This document shows positions 1 to 8,271 of a stretch of DNA of 64,000 bases, in pieces (within the stretch, counting starts at the first letter, position 1; each line of letters opens with the position of its first letter). Position numbers and translations under genes: made by a program. Source of the DNA: Bradyrhizobium sp. BR 10289 (GTDB lineage Bacteria; Pseudomonadota; Alphaproteobacteria; Rhizobiales; Xanthobacteraceae); the NCBI RefSeq assembly GCF_019455385.1, contig NZ_JACOFR010000001.1, positions 310,001 to 374,000 of the forward strand, written 5' to 3'. The notes under the pieces are model-generated. The model made no database searches and was not told the DNA's origin. It saw only the letters and a list, made by a program, of their open reading frames with translations.

Positions 1-276
1 TACAGCGTCGACCTCTGTGCCGGAACCGAGCACCCGATCGCGGCGAATGGCGAGGCGATGAGGGCCGGCGAAATTCCTGGCGGGCGCTGCGCCGTGCTGC
101 GCGTCGTCGGCTACACCGACAATCTCGAACCCGCCGCGCTGTTTCTCTATCGCGACTGGTTTCCGGCCAGCGGCGAGGAAGCGCGCGACTTCCCGCTCTA
201 TTGCCAGCGCCTGAGCTTCTTCCCGGAGGTGCCGGAGCATGAGACGGTCGCGGAGCTGTTCCTGCCGCTGAAATAG
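1..276 (+). CDS. GyrI-like effector-binding domain protein (C-terminal part; possibly AraC-type regulator)
   Basis: The reading frame is open from the first base, so the 5' end lies outside the window. The visible 91 residues match the C-terminal half of the GyrI-like small-molecule-binding domain that follows the helix-turn-helix in many AraC-family regulators: a beta strand around AVLRVVGY, then the Tyr/Trp-rich LEPAALFLYRDWFPASGEE segment, ending in AELFLPLK. The DNA-binding part is not visible, so a stand-alone effector-binding protein is also possible. Confidence 0.75.
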   Translation, partial: YSVDLCAGTEHPIAANGEAMRAGEIPGGRCAVLRVVGYTDNLEPAALFLYRDWFPASGEEARDFPLYCQRLSFFPEVPEHETVAELFLPLK

Positions 277-292
277 CGCTGGGCAACGCGTC

Positions 293-643
293 TCATTCGC
301 GCGCCTCTTGCCAGTGCGGATAGGTGACGTAGGCGGTGACGGCGCCTTGCCCGAGTGAGCGGATGGTGACCGTCTCGCCTTTGGGCATATAGACGATCTC
401 GCCGGGGCCTGCAGTGACCGTGCGTCCCTCGCTCGTCACCGAGAGCTGTCCTTCCAGCACGAGCATGATGTCGTCGACCGCGAGTTTTTCGACGAGGCTC
501 TGGTCCGGAGCGTAGCGGCCGAAGCCGATCGTGACGGGCCCGCCGTGGCGCTGGTCGATGACATTGCCGGCGTAGATCTCTGCGTCTTGCCCTGGCGAGC
601 GTTCGAAGGACGCATCGGAGAGTGCGATTTTGCGAACTTGCAT
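293..643 (-). CDS. Cupin-domain protein, EutQ-like
   Basis: A 116-residue single-domain cupin. The second half carries a cupin-type strand set (DDIMLVLEGQLSV, then GPGEIVYMPKGETVTI), similar to EutQ-like cupins. I chose the ATG at 643 (MQVRKIAL) rather than the upstream in-frame ATG at 676 because homologous cupins usually begin near this point; a weak GGAAA lies just upstream. The gene converges on the GyrI-like gene. The substrate is unknown, and the metal-binding histidines are poorly conserved. Confidence 0.7.
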   Translation of the reverse strand: MQVRKIALSDASFERSPGQDAEIYAGNVIDQRHGGPVTIGFGRYAPDQSLVEKLAVDDIMLVLEGQLSVTSEGRTVTAGPGEIVYMPKGETVTIRSLGQGAVTAYVTYPHWQEARE

Positions 644-799
644 GACTTTTTCCGTGTTGCGGCGAGATGAGGCCAATAGACGCGCCGGCAGGCATTTTGT
701 TCATGGCCTTCCAGAGACGGTTTGACGCAGCGCGTGAAGTCGGTCGGCCAAGGTGTGATGGCGGGCGGGTAGGCCGAATGCGTTCGGCGAACTTGCTGA

Positions 800-825
800 G
801 AATTACATATGGGTGTATGTAATTC
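800..825. promoter_or_regulatory. Inverted-repeat operator of the toxin-antitoxin operon
   Basis: GAATTACATA, six bases, then TATGTAATTC form a perfect 10-bp-arm inverted repeat that ends three bases before the antitoxin ATG at 829. Type II antitoxins usually bind such palindromes to repress their own operon, so autoregulation is the likely role. The region is AT-rich against a GC-rich background. Confidence 0.7.
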
Positions 826-828
826 GTC

Positions 829-1116
829 ATGAGCCACATTAGCATCCGCGACCTCCAGAAGATTTCGGGCGACGCAATCGGCGCGTTGCCCGGTCCGACT
901 CCAGTCAAGTCTGGCGAGCGGACGGTCGGGTTGCTCATCCCTCTCAAGGCAGCGGATCCGGATCGGCTCGCTGCGGTGTTGGCGCGCGCTGAGCGACTTG
1001 CGAAAAAGCGTGACGCGGCCGCGGACGATGCGGCACTGGCTGAATTCGGCGACGTTGATCCGGTGGATTGGTCGGTCTCGGCCGTGAAGGCTCTGACAGC
1101 CCAGTCGAAGACATGA
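829..1116 (+). CDS. Type II antitoxin (partner of PIN toxin)
   Basis: A 95-residue protein whose N-terminus (ISIRDLQKISGDAI, then SGERTVGLLIPLK) looks like a Phd/RHH-type small DNA-binding antitoxin. The C-terminal half is charged and Ala-rich, as expected for a toxin-wrapping tail. The stop overlaps the start of the PIN gene (ATGA at 1113-1116), so the two are translationally coupled. It follows directly after a perfect inverted repeat, which fits autorepression. Assignment rests on gene order and the partner more than on a named motif. Confidence 0.75.
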   Translation: MSHISIRDLQKISGDAIGALPGPTPVKSGERTVGLLIPLKAADPDRLAAVLARAERLAKKRDAAADDAALAEFGDVDPVDWSVSAVKALTAQSKT

Positions 1117-1541
1117 GACGGCCGTCAACGACGATCGTCATCGATGCAGCCATTCTGATCGCCGCAGTGCGAGGCCGCAGTTCCGGTGCACTCCTCAAGG
1201 CAGCAGAAAGTGCAATTCTGGTAACGACCGACCGTGTGGTCCAGGAAGCGCGTCGGCGTATCACGCTCGGATTGCAGCGTCCGGAGCTGATCGAGGTGCT
1301 CGACGCTTTGGCGGAATTGCTGACAATCATTCCTGTTGCCGCGCTGGCACCAATACTCGGCCGATGCGAAGAGACGCTTCGCGACGCCGTGCCGAGCCGC
1401 AACGGGTCGGAGCGCGATGCGCACGTGCTGGCGCTGGCCTGGAGCGTCGATGCCGACGTCTGGACCTCCGATCGCGATTTCGCCGGTACAGGTGTCGCGA
1501 CCTGGTCGACGCCGAACCTCATGCGCGCATTTGCGGTGTGA
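1113..1541 (+). CDS. PIN-domain ribonuclease toxin
   Basis: A 142-residue PIN-fold protein. Acidic residues that would bind metal are visible: the early Asp in TIVIDAAILIAAV, a Glu near VVQEARRR, and the C-terminal Asp cluster in ERDAHVLALAW and VWTSDRDF. PIN toxins cleave RNA when freed from their antitoxin. The start is the ATG overlapping the antitoxin stop; an upstream in-frame ATG at 1068 lies inside the antitoxin gene and is less likely. It forms a two-gene operon with 829-1116. Confidence 0.85.
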   Translation: MRRPSTTIVIDAAILIAAVRGRSSGALLKAAESAILVTTDRVVQEARRRITLGLQRPELIEVLDALAELLTIIPVAALAPILGRCEETLRDAVPSRNGSERDAHVLALAWSVDADVWTSDRDFAGTGVATWSTPNLMRAFAV

Positions 1542-1574
1542 AGCGCGTGGGTGGATTACGCCGCGCTAACCCGC

Positions 1575-2075
1575 CTACGAATTCCGTCCCATCTTCTCGA
1601 ACCTCTTCACCAGTCGCTCGCGCTTCAGTCGCGACAGCCGCTGGATCCAGAACATCCCGTCGAGCTGGTCGATTTCGTGCTGGTGGCAGACGGCGCGCAA
1701 GCCGTCGGATTCCTCGCTTTGCAAATTGCCGTCGAGATCCCGATAGCCGATCCGCACGCGCGCATGCCGCTGCACCTCGTCATTGACGCCGGGCATCGAG
1801 ACGCTGCCCTCGCGATGCAGGATCATTTCGGGCGAGGCCCATTCGATCTCGGGATTGACGTAGGTCTGCGGCCCCGCCTTGGCGTCGAGTTCCAGCACGA
1901 CGACACGCAAGGGCACGCCGACATGCGGCGCCGTGATACCGATGCCGGGCGCGGCGCGCATGGTCTCGAGCAGGTCGGCTGCGAGCTCGCGCAAGGCGTC
2001 GTCGAAGACGGTGACGGGGCGGGCCGGGCTTGCGAGCCGGCGGTCGGGATAGCGGACGATCGGGCGAATGGTCAT
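1575..2075 (-). CDS. Peptide deformylase-like protein with altered catalytic motifs
   Basis: This 166-residue protein has the length and all three motif regions of peptide deformylase, the metalloenzyme that removes the N-formyl group from new proteins. The key residues are changed: motif 1 reads GIGITAPHVG (44-53), motif 2 reads EGSVS (89-93) with Ser91 where the metal-binding Cys of EGCLS should be, and motif 3 reads HEIDQ (133-137) with Gln in place of the second His of HExxH. Two of three metal ligands are therefore missing, so deformylase activity is doubtful. A housekeeping copy presumably lies elsewhere. It is divergent from the tetR gene. Confidence 0.85.
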   Translation of the reverse strand: MTIRPIVRYPDRRLASPARPVTVFDDALRELAADLLETMRAAPGIGITAPHVGVPLRVVVLELDAKAGPQTYVNPEIEWASPEMILHREGSVSMPGVNDEVQRHARVRIGYRDLDGNLQSEESDGLRAVCHQHEIDQLDGMFWIQRLSRLKRERLVKRFEKMGRNS

Positions 2076-2126
2076 TTGAGGCTCCTACCACTCACGGATG
2101 GTTGAAGCATCCCATTGTTGACGGCC

Positions 2127-2142
2127 TACCTACTAGAAGGTA
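2127..2142. promoter_or_regulatory. TetR operator, upstream of its own gene
   Basis: TACCTACTAGAAGGTA is a near-perfect 16-bp palindrome. It lies between a TTGACG -35 candidate (2118-2123) and a TAATTC -10 candidate (2141-2146), just before the tetR ATG at 2154. The same element recurs at 2814-2829 before the next gene, so it is the probable binding site of the TetR protein. Its position also argues against the upstream TTG start at 2115. Confidence 0.7.
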
Positions 2143-2153
2143 ATTCAACGTCC

Positions 2154-2738
2154 ATGACCAACGTCTCCTCGACTGCCGACGACATCTTGGCCTGCGCACG
2201 TAGCCTGATCATCGCGGGCGGCTACAATGGCTTCAGCTACGCGGACATCGCTGACGTGGTCGGCATCCGCAAGCCGAGCATCCATCACCATTTCGCCAGC
2301 AAGGTCGATCTGGTTCGCACCCTCGTGTCGCGCTATCGCGCGGAGGCGGAGGCGGGGCTAGCGGCGTTGGAGCGCAACATCCCCGACCCGCGCGACCAGC
2401 TCAAGAGTTACGTCGGATATTGGGAGACGTGCATTACGGATGCGACGGCGCCGTTCTGCGTCTGTGCGCTGCTGGCCAGCGAGCTTCCTATCCTCCCCGA
2501 GGAAGTCGCGCTCGAGGTCCGCGCACACTTCCGCTTCCTGGCGTCCTGGCTGACATCGGTGCTGGAGCGGGGAAAACGGAAGGGGAGGCTGCATCTCTCA
2601 GGTCCGGCGAAGGTCGAGGCTGAAGGAGTCATGGCGACCATTCACGGCGCGATGCTGTCGGCGCGCGCCTATGGCGATCCCAAGATGTTCGGTGTGATCA
2701 CCACCCCGCTCGTGGATCGGCTGTCTACCAGGCACTGA
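2154..2738 (+). CDS. TetR/AcrR-family transcriptional regulator
   Basis: A 194-residue TetR-type repressor. The N-terminal helix-turn-helix is clear (GFSYADIADVVGIRKPSIHHHFASKVDLV), followed by an all-helical ligand-binding domain containing a Cys-rich stretch (APFCVCALLASE). The start is set at ATG 2154 because the shared operator overlaps the region just upstream. The same operator precedes the DUF308-like gene at 2843, so autoregulation plus control of that gene is likely. The ligand is unknown. Confidence 0.88.
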   Translation: MTNVSSTADDILACARSLIIAGGYNGFSYADIADVVGIRKPSIHHHFASKVDLVRTLVSRYRAEAEAGLAALERNIPDPRDQLKSYVGYWETCITDATAPFCVCALLASELPILPEEVALEVRAHFRFLASWLTSVLERGKRKGRLHLSGPAKVEAEGVMATIHGAMLSARAYGDPKMFGVITTPLVDRLSTRH

Positions 2739-2813
2739 AGCATATCGGCGAGACGATCACGACACGCCCACAGGCGCATTGTGGGCGCGGGAGGTTCACT
2801 GCGAGCGCGAAAC

Positions 2814-2829
2814 TACCAACTAGAAGGTA
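2814..2829. promoter_or_regulatory. Second copy of the TetR operator
   Basis: TACCAACTAGAAGGTA differs by one base from the element at 2127-2142 and ends 13 bases before the ATG of the membrane protein gene at 2843. Two matching 16-bp sites before two adjacent genes strongly suggest a local regulon of the TetR protein. Confidence 0.7.
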
Positions 2830-2842
2830 AAGGAACACGATA

Positions 2843-3430
2843 ATGGCAAATCATCAATTGGATCTCGTTCGTGTCGATCGCGAGCGATGGCTGAAGCAGT
2901 ATTACTTCATCCGGGCGGCTTTCTCCGTCGCCTGGGTCGTCGCCGCCCTTGCCGCTGGCGCGTCCTCTGCGGCGATTGCCGGCGCATTGCTCGTGCTCTA
3001 TCCGGCGTGGGATGCTGCGGCCAATTTCGTGGATGCGTCGCGCAGCGGCGGGCTCAATCAAAACCGCACGCAGGCGCTGAACGTCATCGTGAGCCTTGTG
3101 ACCACGATCGCGGTCCTCATCGCCTTGCAGACAAGCATGAACGCGGTGCTCGGCGTGTTCGGCACCTGGGCCATCATGTCAGGCCTGCTTCAGCTCGGGA
3201 CTGCCATCCGGCGCTGGAAGAGTTTTGGCGCGCAATGGGCGATGGTGCTCAGCGGCGGCCAGTCGGCGCTGGCCGGCGGCTTCTTCGTCTTTCAAGCCAC
3301 GACGCCGATGTCGCCGACGATCGCGACCGTCACAGGCTATGCCGCGGTTGGCGCGGTGTACTTCCTGGTCTCGGCGGTCTGGCTCGCCGTCAGCGAGTGG
3401 CGCCAGCACAGGCGGGCTCAGCTGGGATAA
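2843..3430 (+). CDS. DUF308/HdeD-like integral membrane protein
   Basis: A 195-residue protein with about six hydrophobic helices (for example FSVAWVVAALAAGASSAAIAGALLVLY and AVGAVYFLVSAVWLAV), the layout of HdeD/DUF308 membrane proteins. The family is linked to envelope or acid stress in enterobacteria; the role here is unknown. A copy of the TetR operator just upstream indicates control by the neighbouring regulator. Confidence 0.75.
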   Translation: MANHQLDLVRVDRERWLKQYYFIRAAFSVAWVVAALAAGASSAAIAGALLVLYPAWDAAANFVDASRSGGLNQNRTQALNVIVSLVTTIAVLIALQTSMNAVLGVFGTWAIMSGLLQLGTAIRRWKSFGAQWAMVLSGGQSALAGGFFVFQATTPMSPTIATVTGYAAVGAVYFLVSAVWLAVSEWRQHRRAQLG

Positions 3431-3570
3431 GGCGATAGGCGCCGGCGGGATGATAACATCATTCCGTTGTCTCGCCCGGTGGGGCAGATCGCGCTCTTGC
3501 AATTGCCCTGCATCGTTGCGTGGCCTAACCTTGCCGCCAACAACAAGAGTCGAAGGCGGAGGAAAACTCT

Positions 3571-4587
3571 ATGCGCACAATTGCAATCGCTCTAGCGGCA
3601 ACCATCACCGCGGCGACGCCCGCTATGGCCGATTACCTCGTCAAGGAGGTCGGCAGCTTCCATGTCGGCGGCCACACCGAAACGCTGAGCGGCCTTCCGT
3701 CGAAGGAGATTGTGTTCTCGCCCGGCGCGCCGCCGATCAAGGTCGATCCGAACGGCGAGTTCGAGGTCGAGCAGATGTATGTCCAGTTCGTCAAGCAGGC
3801 TGCGCCGAAGTCGAAACTGCCGCTGCTGCTCTGGCACGGCGGCGGATTGTCGGGCGTGACATGGGAGACCAAGCCCGACGGCAAGCCGGGCTGGCAGCAG
3901 TTCTTCCTCAATGCCGGCTATGATGTCTACGTCTCCGATGCGGTCGAGCGCGGCCGCGCCTCCTGGGCGCGCTATCCTGAAATCTTCAAGAGCGAGCCGT
4001 TCTTCCGGCCCAAGAAGGAGGCGTGGGAGCTGTTCCGGATCGGGCCTGCTTACGAGGTCGGCGGCAAGCGCGAGGCGTTCGATGGCGAGCAGTTTCCGAT
4101 CGAGGCGTTCGACCAGTTCGCCAAGCAGGGCATTCCGCGCTGGGCCACGAACGACGCGGCCACGCAAACGGCCTATGATGCGCTGGTGCAGAAGGTGTGC
4201 CCGTGCATCATTATCGTTCACAGCCAGGGCGGCAATTTCGGCTTCACCGCCGCGCTGAATGCGCCGGACAAGGTGAAGGCGCTGATCACCATCGAGCCGT
4301 CGGGGGCGCCGGATCCGGCAAAGGCCGATGCAGCAAGGCTCAGGGGCGTGCCGCACCTGATCGTGTGGGGCGACTTCCTCGACAAGGTCCCGGTATGGTC
4401 GAAGCTCATGGTCAACCCGACCAAATGGGGGCAAGCGGTCGCGGCAGCCGGCGGCAAGGTCGACACGTTCGAACTGCCGAAGATGGGCATCAAGGGCAAC
4501 ACCCACATGCTGATGATGGACCGCAACTCCGACGACATCGCCAAGCTCGTCAGCGACTGGATCGACAAGCAGGGCCTCTCGAACTAG
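3571..4587 (+). CDS. Secreted alpha/beta hydrolase (esterase-like)
   Basis: A 338-residue protein starting with a Sec signal peptide (cleavage after ATPAMA, about residue 20). The alpha/beta hydrolase landmarks are present: oxyanion-hole region LLLWHGGG, nucleophile elbow HSQGG with Ser in the centre, an acid-bearing strand LIVWGDFLD, and a late catalytic His in KGNTHMLMMD. The product is probably a periplasmic esterase of unknown substrate. A GGAGG ribosome-binding site lies about eight bases before the ATG. Confidence 0.85.
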   Translation: MRTIAIALAATITAATPAMADYLVKEVGSFHVGGHTETLSGLPSKEIVFSPGAPPIKVDPNGEFEVEQMYVQFVKQAAPKSKLPLLLWHGGGLSGVTWETKPDGKPGWQQFFLNAGYDVYVSDAVERGRASWARYPEIFKSEPFFRPKKEAWELFRIGPAYEVGGKREAFDGEQFPIEAFDQFAKQGIPRWATNDAATQTAYDALVQKVCPCIIIVHSQGGNFGFTAALNAPDKVKALITIEPSGAPDPAKADAARLRGVPHLIVWGDFLDKVPVWSKLMVNPTKWGQAVAAAGGKVDTFELPKMGIKGNTHMLMMDRNSDDIAKLVSDWIDKQGLSN

Positions 4588-4972
4588 TCCGGATAGGGCG
4601 CGCTGTGCTTGTGCACGAAGCGGCCGTCGGAATTCGCGCTCATCATATCGATGTCCGAGCATGTCGTGAGGTCGTCGGGCGAGCGCGAGCCGACTTGAGA
4701 TGACGGCCACGGCATCCGACCGGTTGATCATATGATGGCCGTTGCCTTTCGGGGGGCAACGCAATCGCCCGCGCGCGGCATGGTTTCGCTGCCATCCTCC
4801 CTGAAGTCTTTCCCTCGAAATTATGCTGCGCCGGCGGGCGCCCCAGTTTGCCGGGCGCGGAACCGAGCTGCCGGTGCGGTCGAGATTGCGTGAAAATTAA
4901 AGTACGATCGTTGTGTCGGCCGTCCCGGTTCCCATTCGTCTTCCACCCAGACAGACCTTTCGGGAGACCATA
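4588..4972. other. Intergenic region without a confident gene
   Basis: No convincing gene. A 43-codon minus-strand ORF (4584-4715) ends in a plausible-looking tail (DGRFVHKHSAPYPD) but has no ribosome-binding site and nothing recognisable. The right half should hold the promoter of the MFS gene, but no clear -35/-10 pair stands out. Confidence 0.4.
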
Positions 4973-6193
4973 ATGAACGCTTCCTCCTATCGCTGGGTGA
5001 TCGTCGCCGCCGGCGGCTTGCTCGGCTGCGTCGCGATCGGCGGCATGTTCTCGCTGCCGGTGTTCCTGCAGCCGATCGCCAGGGACACCGGCTGGTCGGT
5101 AACAGGCATTTCCAGCGCGATGACGATCGGCTTCCTGGCGATGGCCTTCACCAGCATGGCCTGGGGCACGCTGTCCGACAAATTCGGGCCGCGGCCGGTG
5201 GTGCTGACGGGATCGATCGTGCTGGCGCTCAGCCTGTTCGCGGCGAGCCATGCGACCTCGCTGGTCGTGTTCCAGTTCGTGTTCGGCCTGCTGACCGGCG
5301 CCTCCTGTGCCGCGATCTTCGCGCCGATGATGGCGGCGGTCACCGGCTGGTTCGACACGCATCGCAGCCTTGCGGTGTCGCTGGTGTCGGCCGGCATGGG
5401 CATGGCGCCGATGACGATGGCGCCGCTCGCAGCCTGGCTCGTCTCCGGCCACGACTGGCGCACCTCGATGCAGATCATCGCGCTGGTGGTCGCCGCCATC
5501 ATGATCCCGGTCTCGTTCCTGGTGCGCCGTCCGCCCGCGCTCGCGCAGGCCGCGGCTGCGCCGATGGGCGCGAGCACGGCGCAAGGCGAGATGTCGATGA
5601 GCGAGGCGCTGCGCTCGCCGCAATTCCTGATCCTGCTTGCGACCAACTTCTTCTGCTGCGCCACCCATTCCGGGCCGATCATCCACACCGTGTCCTATGC
5701 CGTGAGCTGCGGCATTCCGCTGGTTGCGGCGGTGACGATCTACAGCATCGAGGGTTTTGCCGGCCTCGGCGGACGTATCGCCTTCGGCCTGATGGGCGAC
5801 CGCTTCGGCGCCAAGCGCGTGCTGGTCTCGGGCCTCCTGTTGCAGGCGTTCGGCGCGCTCGCCTATGTCTTCGCGCATCAGCTCGCGACCTTCTACGCGG
5901 TCGGCGCCGTGTTCGGCTTCATCTATGCCGGCACCATGCCGCTCTATGCCGTGCTGATCCGCGAGAACTTTCCGCTGAAGATGATGGGCACGGTGATCGG
6001 CGGCACCGCGATGGCCGGCAGCCTCGGCATGGCGACCGGCCCGCTCGCCGGCGGCCTGATCTATGATGCCTTCTCCAGCTACGCCTGGCTCTACATCGCC
6101 TCCTGGGCCATGGGGCTCGGTGCGTTCCTGATGGCGATGAATTTCCGGCCGTTTGCGAAGCCGCAAGGTGAGGCGGCGCCGGTCGCGGCGTGA
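4973..6193 (+). CDS. Major facilitator superfamily transporter
   Basis: A 406-residue MFS permease with about 12 membrane helices in two halves. The loop 2-3 signature is visible as GTLSDKFGPRPVV, and the equivalent in the second half as GLMGDRFGAKRVL. The overall sequence resembles the oxalate/formate antiporter-like branch (monocarboxylate transport). The start is ATG 4973, preceded by GGGAGA; the longer frame from 4913 adds a non-membrane leader without a ribosome-binding site. The substrate cannot be told from sequence. Confidence 0.88.
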   Translation: MNASSYRWVIVAAGGLLGCVAIGGMFSLPVFLQPIARDTGWSVTGISSAMTIGFLAMAFTSMAWGTLSDKFGPRPVVLTGSIVLALSLFAASHATSLVVFQFVFGLLTGASCAAIFAPMMAAVTGWFDTHRSLAVSLVSAGMGMAPMTMAPLAAWLVSGHDWRTSMQIIALVVAAIMIPVSFLVRRPPALAQAAAAPMGASTAQGEMSMSEALRSPQFLILLATNFFCCATHSGPIIHTVSYAVSCGIPLVAAVTIYSIEGFAGLGGRIAFGLMGDRFGAKRVLVSGLLLQAFGALAYVFAHQLATFYAVGAVFGFIYAGTMPLYAVLIRENFPLKMMGTVIGGTAMAGSLGMATGPLAGGLIYDAFSSYAWLYIASWAMGLGAFLMAMNFRPFAKPQGEAAPVAA

Positions 6194-6205
6194 GGACGCG
6201 GCTAT

Positions 6206-6841
6206 TCAGCTCCCGTCCTTGCCTTGTATTCGCTGATAATGCCGGTGCGCCTTGGCGCGATTTCCGCAATCGCCCATCGCGCACCAGCGCCGGTTCTGCG
6301 CGCGGCTCTCGTCGACGAACAGCCAGCCGCAGCCGCGGTCGTCCTGGCATTGCTTCACGCGCCGCGCCCGCGGCCCGGTCATCAGCGCAGCAGCCGAAAT
6401 GATGATAGGTTTGAGGATATCAAGGTCATCGCCCTGCGCCTGTAGTCCCCATCCGGCGCTGCCGCCATCCCATACCAGCGCCGCCGCCGAGATTGGCCGC
6501 ATCAGCATCCTGTTGAAGGTCTTGAGAGCTTCGCCTGGAGGCGCGTGACGTTTGATCCGGGCAACGAAGATATCATAGATGGCCTCGCGCAGCATGATCG
6601 CTTCGCGATACACCGTCGCGCCGCGTGTGACGTCGGTCTGCCAGGCGGAACGGATGCGTTTCAGCTCGCGCGCGGGGCCGATGCCGTTTGCGCCGAGCCA
6701 TCCCAGCAACGCCTGGGCGTCCATCAGCCGTTCCTCGGATGGATCGCGCAGACGCCACGCCGCAGTGTTGACGAACCGGATCGCCAGTTCCTCGTCACCG
6801 TCGTCTTTTTCGCGAAAACTGTCGGTTTGCTTGGAAACCAA
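6206..6841 (-). CDS. CGNR zinc-finger regulator (ABATE domain)
   Basis: A 211-residue protein: N-terminal ABATE-type helical domain, then a C-terminal CGNR zinc finger (CQDDRGCGWLFVD..., WCAMGDCGNRAKAHRHY) with four Cys and the defining CGNR motif. Such proteins act as DNA-binding regulators. It is divergent from the frameshifted EamA transporter with 53 bp between, and a small inverted repeat in that gap could be its operator. Confidence 0.88.
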   Translation of the reverse strand: MVSKQTDSFREKDDGDEELAIRFVNTAAWRLRDPSEERLMDAQALLGWLGANGIGPARELKRIRSAWQTDVTRGATVYREAIMLREAIYDIFVARIKRHAPPGEALKTFNRMLMRPISAAALVWDGGSAGWGLQAQGDDLDILKPIIISAAALMTGPRARRVKQCQDDRGCGWLFVDESRAQNRRWCAMGDCGNRAKAHRHYQRIQGKDGS

Positions 6842-6866
6842 AGCGCACCCGGCCGGTTGGTGATTC

Positions 6867-6884
6867 TAACCATATAACAGGTTA
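6867..6884. promoter_or_regulatory. Candidate operator between CGNR regulator and EamA gene
   Basis: TAACC, eight AT-rich bases, then GGTTA form an inverted repeat in the 53-bp divergent gap. It is the only symmetric element there, so it is a reasonable site for the CGNR protein. Confidence 0.45.
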
Positions 6885-6894
6885 TGAGATCATC

Positions 6895-7852
6895 ATGCAG
6901 CTTTCAAGGGCGCACCTGGCGATCGTCGCGGCATTTGCGGCCATCTATCTTGTCTGGGGCTCGACCTATCTCTCACTGGCGCTTGCGCTGCAATCGCTGC
7001 CGCCATTCACATTGATGGCCGCGCGCTGTCTGGTCGGCGGAACGATTCTGTATGGCGCCGCCTGCACAACAGGCCGATTCTTGCCTCCGCCGAGAATCTG
7101 CGTTGTAGCGGCGATTTGCGGCGTGCTCTTCTTCGTCGGATGTCACGGCGTGCTCGCCGATGCCCAGCAACGCGTCCCTTCAGGCCTCGCCGCGATCCTG
7201 CTCGCAACGATTCCACTGTGGCTTGTGCTGTTGCAGATCATCTTTCCCGGCCGCGATCGGCCGACATGGAAGACTGTGGCGTTCCTTGTTCCCGGTATTG
7301 CGGGCCGTCGCCCTGATCGCGTCTCACGAAGCATCATCCGGCAGCGGGCTGCACATGAGCGACGTCCTTCTGCTGCTGGGCGCGGCGCTATCCTGGGCGG
7401 CCGGAACATTCATATCGGAGCGCTATTCCGGAAAGTTCTCGCCGGTCGCGCTGTCCGGATTGGAGCTGCTTGCCGGCGGTGCCGTGCTGCTGGTTGCCGG
7501 TGCCCTCCGCGGAGAATTCGGCGCCCTGCAGCTGTCGAACGTCTCGGCCGTCTCGGTCGCAGGCTGGGCCTATCTGACGCTGATGGGCACCGTTGTCGCA
7601 TTCTCGGCCTATATCTGGCTGCTCAAGCGGGTGCCATCGACTCTGGTCGCGACCTACACCTTCGTCAATCCGATCATCGCGGTGCTGCTCGGCTGGGCCT
7701 TTCTCGCAGAGACGCCATCGCCATGGATGCTTGCAGGCGCTGCATTGGTGATCGCCTCGGTCGCGGGCCTGCTTTGGACGCGCGGTCAATCGCCTGCGGT
7801 CGCCAAGACGTCGCGGAAGACGTCGCAATTGGCTCAGTTCTCCGCGCGATAG
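6895..7852 (+). pseudogene. EamA/DMT-family exporter, frameshifted
   Basis: The first 138 codons encode a normal EamA half (AAFAAIYLVWGSTYL, then WLVLLQIIFP and FLVPGIAG). The match then jumps to the next forward frame, where ALIASHE continues through the second EamA half (DVLLLLGAALSWAAGTFISERY to LVIASVAGLLWTRG) and stops at 7852. Removing one C in the GGGCCGTCGCC stretch at about 7305-7306 restores one continuous protein of about 318 residues reading GIAGVALI. It is therefore a one-base insertion, either a real mutation or a sequencing error. The intact gene would encode a ten-helix metabolite exporter. Confidence 0.85.
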
Positions 7853-8271
7853 AGCTGGGCCTCGATCGCCGCCTTGTCGATCACCGACCACACCTGCCAA
7901 ATTCGTCCGTCGCGAAGTTCGTAGAACACGTTCTCGCAGAACGACACGCGCTTTCCGTTCAAGGCGAGTCCCAGGAATGTCCCGGCCGGCGCACAGTCGA
8001 ACTTCAGCCTGGCACCGATGCGAGGCGGATCGGCGATCAACAGCTCAATGTTGAACCGCAGATCCGGGATGTCGCGAAAATCCTTCTCCAGCATGGCGCG
8101 ATAGCCTGACAGCCCGAGCGGCCGCCCATTGTGGGCTACGTCATCATGCACGAACTGGTCCAGCGCCGCCCAATCCTGCCGGTTCAGGCAGGCGATGTAG
8201 TTGTGGTAGAGGCCGGTGAGGTCGTCTCTGGTCAAGGCATGTTCCTTTTGCTCACGCGCGGCGCCGCACAT
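7834..8271 (-). CDS. SnoaL/NTF2-like ester cyclase family protein
   Basis: A 145-residue single-domain NTF2-fold protein of the SnoaL-like polyketide cyclase group: LYHNYIACLNRQDWAALDQFVHDDVAHNGRP, GYRAMLEKDFRDIPDLRF, and a C-terminal DGRIWQVWSVIDKAAI strand. The function is unknown in most bacteria. The start is uncertain: ATG 8271 overlaps the end of the lysR gene by 20 bp, while a TTG at 8235 (before TRDDL) would avoid the overlap. Its 3' end overlaps the frameshifted EamA gene tail to tail. Confidence 0.75.
   Translation of the reverse strand: MCGAAREQKEHALTRDDLTGLYHNYIACLNRQDWAALDQFVHDDVAHNGRPLGLSGYRAMLEKDFRDIPDLRFNIELLIADPPRIGARLKFDCAPAGTFLGLALNGKRVSFCENVFYELRDGRIWQVWSVIDKAAIEAQLYRAEN

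Noticed and set aside
4584..4715. A 43-codon minus-strand ORF after the hydrolase gene
   Set aside because: It has a protein-like tail but no ribosome-binding site, no family match and overlaps the hydrolase stop; too weak to call.
4643..6166. A 507-codon leftward frame opposite the MFS transporter
   Set aside because: It is an Arg/His-rich shadow; the MFS protein has regular membrane helices and loop motifs.
6895..8109. A single 404-residue protein from 6895 to 8109
   Set aside because: After about residue 138 the frame turns into Arg-rich sequence, while the EamA domain continues in another frame; the long ORF is a frameshift product.
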